From assembly GCA_029935135.1 (NCBI GenBank), contig JAOZKX010000064.1:1-8644 (forward strand): DNA of 8,644 nucleotides, in the 5' to 3' direction. This document shows positions 6,181-8,644 of this stretch, piece after piece (positions within the stretch are counted from its first letter, which is position 1; the number at the start of each line of letters is the position of its first letter). The notes beneath the pieces are model-generated. The model ran no database searches. It saw only the letters and a program-made list of their open reading frames with translations, and was not told the origin of the DNA. The position numbers and the translations under genes were made by a program. Source of the stretch: Desulfocapsa sp. GTDB taxonomy: Bacteria > Desulfobacterota > Desulfobulbia > Desulfobulbales > Desulfocapsaceae.

Positions 6181-8644
6181 ATGAGTACCCCTTTCCTTCT
6201 TCACCGCAAATCGTTTTCTCTACTCACCATCTTGACAATTCTTTTTCTTGTTGATCTTTGTGCCGGGTCCTTTACTCCCTTGCTGGCTAAAAATAACAAA
6301 GTCCCTACAGAACTGCAACAATGGATACCCTGGGTATTGTATGAACAGGGAGAAAAGTTGTGCACTCTTGAAAGTGCTGGTTCAAACAAACGATACTGCG
6401 TATGGCCTTCCGACCTACACTTAGATGTAGTTGAAACTGGAGCTGAGTTCAAACAGAGCTTTATTATCGAATCAAAAAGTCTTGTCTTCCTGCCCGGAAA
6501 AACTCCCTACTGGCCGAAGAATGTACGGGTGAATGATAAAGACATTATTATCATTGAGAAAAATGGACGCCCTGCAATGTGGCTTGTACCCGGAACACAC
6601 CAGATCAGCGGTAGTTTTTCATGGCAGGAACAGCCTGATTATCTCTATATTCCACAAGCAACAGGTCGCGTTCGGCTGACCTTGCATAACAAAATAATCA
6701 GTGACCTGCAATTGGACAGCAATGGACAACTCTGGTTTAAAAAAGAAAAGAAAATACAAAAGAGTCAGGACGACACGCTCAACATTCAGGTATTTCGTAA
6801 AATCATTGATGCTGTTCCACTCAGCCAGCAAATACGCATTCTTCTTACTGTATCAGGAACCCCAAGGGAAATAACCCTTGGCCTGGAAATAGGAAGAGCG
6901 TTTATTCCTCTCTGGCTTCGTTCCCCCCTTCCCATTCGCCTTGACCAGAGAGGAAGACTACAACTACAGATCCGCCCCGGTCAGTGGCAAGTTGAGCTGA
7001 CCCTGCGCAACAGTAGCCCAATTTCCCCAGAAGCACTTACTGCCGGGACGATAGATGGCCCCTGGGCCGAACAGGAAATATGGGTATTTGCTGCAGACTC
7101 CAAATTAAGACAGGTGGAAGTCAGTGGACTTACACCTGTGGACCCTTCTCGCACCTCACTTCCTGACGACTGGAAATCACTGCCTGCATTTATGCAGACA
7201 GGCAGTGAACAGATGATCATCAGCGAAAAAAACAGGGGGAATCCCAAACCATCCCCAAATCGACTTCAGGTACACCGAAAACTCTGGCTTGATGAGGAAG
7301 GGACAGGATTCACTGTCCTGGATACTATAACTGGGACCATGACACGGGGATGGCGCCTCAATGTTTCCCCGTCGCAAACTCTTGGAAAAGTCGATGTTGG
7401 TGGGATATCAAGATTAATTACAAAACTTCCAGGATCTGAAAAGAGCGGTGTTGAAGTTCGGCACGGTAAGCTGAATCTCCATGCAGAATCACGACTAGAG
7501 CAAAAGGTTCAGCTGGGAAAATTGACAATTCCAGCCATTGGATGGGATCATAGTGTGCAGAAACTCTCAGCTGAACTGAACCTGCCTCCCGGCTGGAAGC
7601 TTTTTACTGCATCCGGTGTAGATCGTGTCCCCACCTGGCTAAACAGATGGACACTGCTTGATATTTTTCTGGTACTTATTCTTTCTCTTGCCAGTGGAAG
7701 AATACTAGGTTTTGGCTGGGGAGCAGTGACCCTCTGCACCTTGGTTCTTACCTATCACCAACCCGGCTCACCCAGATATTTATGGCTCCCCCTTGTTTCA
7801 TTTTTGGCTATCCAAAAACTCATAACCGTGCAAAAAGGGGAACGAATCATTCGAATCGCCATCCTTCTAATCCTTGGTACAATTATCATCAGTTCCATCC
7901 CTTTTATGATCCATGAGATTCGTACAGGAATATACCCACAACTGGAATACGGCAAACATCACCGAATCGTTCAGCCAGCCCCATTGGCCGAAGAAATGTA
8001 CCAGGATAAAGATGCTATTAGTATGGAAAGTGAAGCGCCGAACAGGAGCAGCATGGGCACAAGTTTAAGTAAGTCAGCAAGAGGAGGGAAATCTTCTTAC
8101 GGCGCCCCGCAGATTTCGACGAAACCACAGGCCATTCAGGTTGACCCCCAGGCAATAATCCAGACAGGCCCTGGACTACCAATCTGGAAATGGAAAAAGC
8201 TTAAGATAAGATGGAACGGACCTGTGCAGCCTGAACAGGAAGTTCATTTTATTTTTCTCTCTCCATTTTTCAATATGATCCTGGCTTTTGTAAGAGTCCT
8301 ACTACTCAGCCTGATGATTGTTGGATTTCTGCGGGAATGTCTGAAAACCGGCAAAAAAATGCATTCTTCAACTGCAGCTAATAGTCTGGTTTTTCTTCTC
8401 GGTATAACACTTGCGTCATTTACTTTATTCACTCCCGCAACTGCAAAGGCTGAAATTCCTCCCCCTGAAATCTTGCAAGAATTACAGGACAGACTTCTTG
8501 CTCCTCCTAAATGTGGTAATAATTGTGCTGCTATAAACTTCTGTCAGATAGATATCAAAGATAATCTGCTGGAGGTTCAGTTACAAATCAATGCCATCTC
8601 CAATACAGCAATACCACTACCAGGCAAAAATCGCCTTTTTGATT
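6181..8644 (+). CDS. Very large exported/membrane protein of unassigned function, 3'-truncated by window edge
   Basis: Open frame of at least 821 codons with no stop. A TGA at 6175-6177 closes the frame upstream, making the ATG at 6181 the first possible ATG; no convincing Shine-Dalgarno is seen. Residues 8-36 form a signal peptide or anchor. A beta-rich, Trp-rich extracytoplasmic region of about 450 residues follows, beginning W-I-P-W-V-L at 48-53, with C61 and C73 (the latter in C-V-W-P), L-P-G at 104-106 and W-P at 111-112. Hydrophobic segments lie at about 492-505, 510-525, 533-549 and 557-577. A polar, probably disordered linker (601-650) leads to Q-T-G-P-G-L-P-I-W-K-W at 661-671 and a membrane segment at about 697-718. 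A further segment at 735-757 ends A-K-A-E, like an internal signal peptide, and is followed by a helix and C778, C782 and C788. The patterned motifs suggest a conserved but uncharacterised family. The opposite-strand frames are shadows. It is transcribed divergently from the HD-GYP gene. Confidence 0.85.
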   Translation, partial: MSTPFLLHRKSFSLLTILTILFLVDLCAGSFTPLLAKNNKVPTELQQWIPWVLYEQGEKLCTLESAGSNKRYCVWPSDLHLDVVETGAEFKQSFIIESKSLVFLPGKTPYWPKNVRVNDKDIIIIEKNGRPAMWLVPGTHQISGSFSWQEQPDYLYIPQATGRVRLTLHNKIISDLQLDSNGQLWFKKEKKIQKSQDDTLNIQVFRKIIDAVPLSQQIRILLTVSGTPREITLGLEIGRAFIPLWLRSPLPIRLDQRGRLQLQIRPGQWQVELTLRNSSPISPEALTAGTIDGPWAEQEIWVFAADSKLRQVEVSGLTPVDPSRTSLPDDWKSLPAFMQTGSEQMIISEKNRGNPKPSPNRLQVHRKLWLDEEGTGFTVLDTITGTMTRGWRLNVSPSQTLGKVDVGGISRLITKLPGSEKSGVEVRHGKLNLHAESRLEQKVQLGKLTIPAIGWDHSVQKLSAELNLPPGWKLFTASGVDRVPTWLNRWTLLDIFLVLILSLASGRILGFGWGAVTLCTLVLTYHQPGSPRYLWLPLVSFLAIQKLITVQKGERIIRIAILLILGTIIISSIPFMIHEIRTGIYPQLEYGKHHRIVQPAPLAEEMYQDKDAISMESEAPNRSSMGTSLSKSARGGKSSYGAPQISTKPQAIQVDPQAIIQTGPGLPIWKWKKLKIRWNGPVQPEQEVHFIFLSPFFNMILAFVRVLLLSLMIVGFLRECLKTGKKMHSSTAANSLVFLLGITLASFTLFTPATAKAEIPPPEILQELQDRLLAPPKCGNNCAAINFCQIDIKDNLLEVQLQINAISNTAIPLPGKNRLFD

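Noticed and set aside
6201..8432. Several minus-strand frames of 62-88 codons
   Set aside because: All are antisense to the continuous plus-strand frame of the large exported protein and show no recognisable domain or ribosome-binding site.

Overview
The window is a stretch of ordinary-looking bacterial chromosome, roughly mid-40s % GC by eye. It carries six protein genes and no RNA gene, mobile element or CRISPR array that I can see. A 67K-type SppA, an outer-membrane-style lipoprotein and several Sec-exported proteins point to a Gram-negative (diderm) bacterium. The gene complement would suit Desulfobacterota (Desulfobulbales-like) or a gammaproteobacterium; this is an impression, not a demonstrated placement.

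Layout. (1) Positions 1-2545, plus strand: the 3' part of sppA (membrane-bound signal-peptide peptidase, start outside the window), then 59 bases later a stand-alone exported solute-binding protein of the bac_SBP_3 fold with an unusual charged tail. (2) Positions 2562-5917, minus strand, converging on the first block across only 16 bases: in transcription order, a response regulator with REC and HD-GYP domains (cyclic-di-GMP phosphodiesterase type), a LemA-family lipoprotein, a TPM/YgcG-family protein with a Gly-rich tail, and a second TPM-type membrane protein. The last three are packed (12-base gap, then a 3-base start/stop overlap at the preferred start) and form the classic LemA-YgcG-COG3762 cell-envelope cluster. 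(3) Positions 5918-6180: a divergent intergenic region holding a near-consensus sigma70 promoter pointing right, overlapped by a 12-base imperfect dyad, and a leader of about 107 bases. (4) Positions 6181-8644, plus strand: a long open reading frame that runs off the right edge. It encodes at least 821 residues of a very large exported or membrane protein that I cannot assign to a characterised function.

How they may work together. Nearly every product acts in the envelope: SppA degrades cleaved signal peptides, the LemA/TPM cluster is membrane associated, and the large protein has an N-terminal signal, several membrane segments and an internal signal-peptide-like segment. The HD-GYP regulator sits 114 bases upstream of lemA on the same strand and could be co-transcribed with it, but a functional link is inference. 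The most interesting items are the large unassigned protein with its dyad-overlapped promoter, and the HD-GYP/LemA/TPM arrangement. I did not find an obviously new defence or mobile system.
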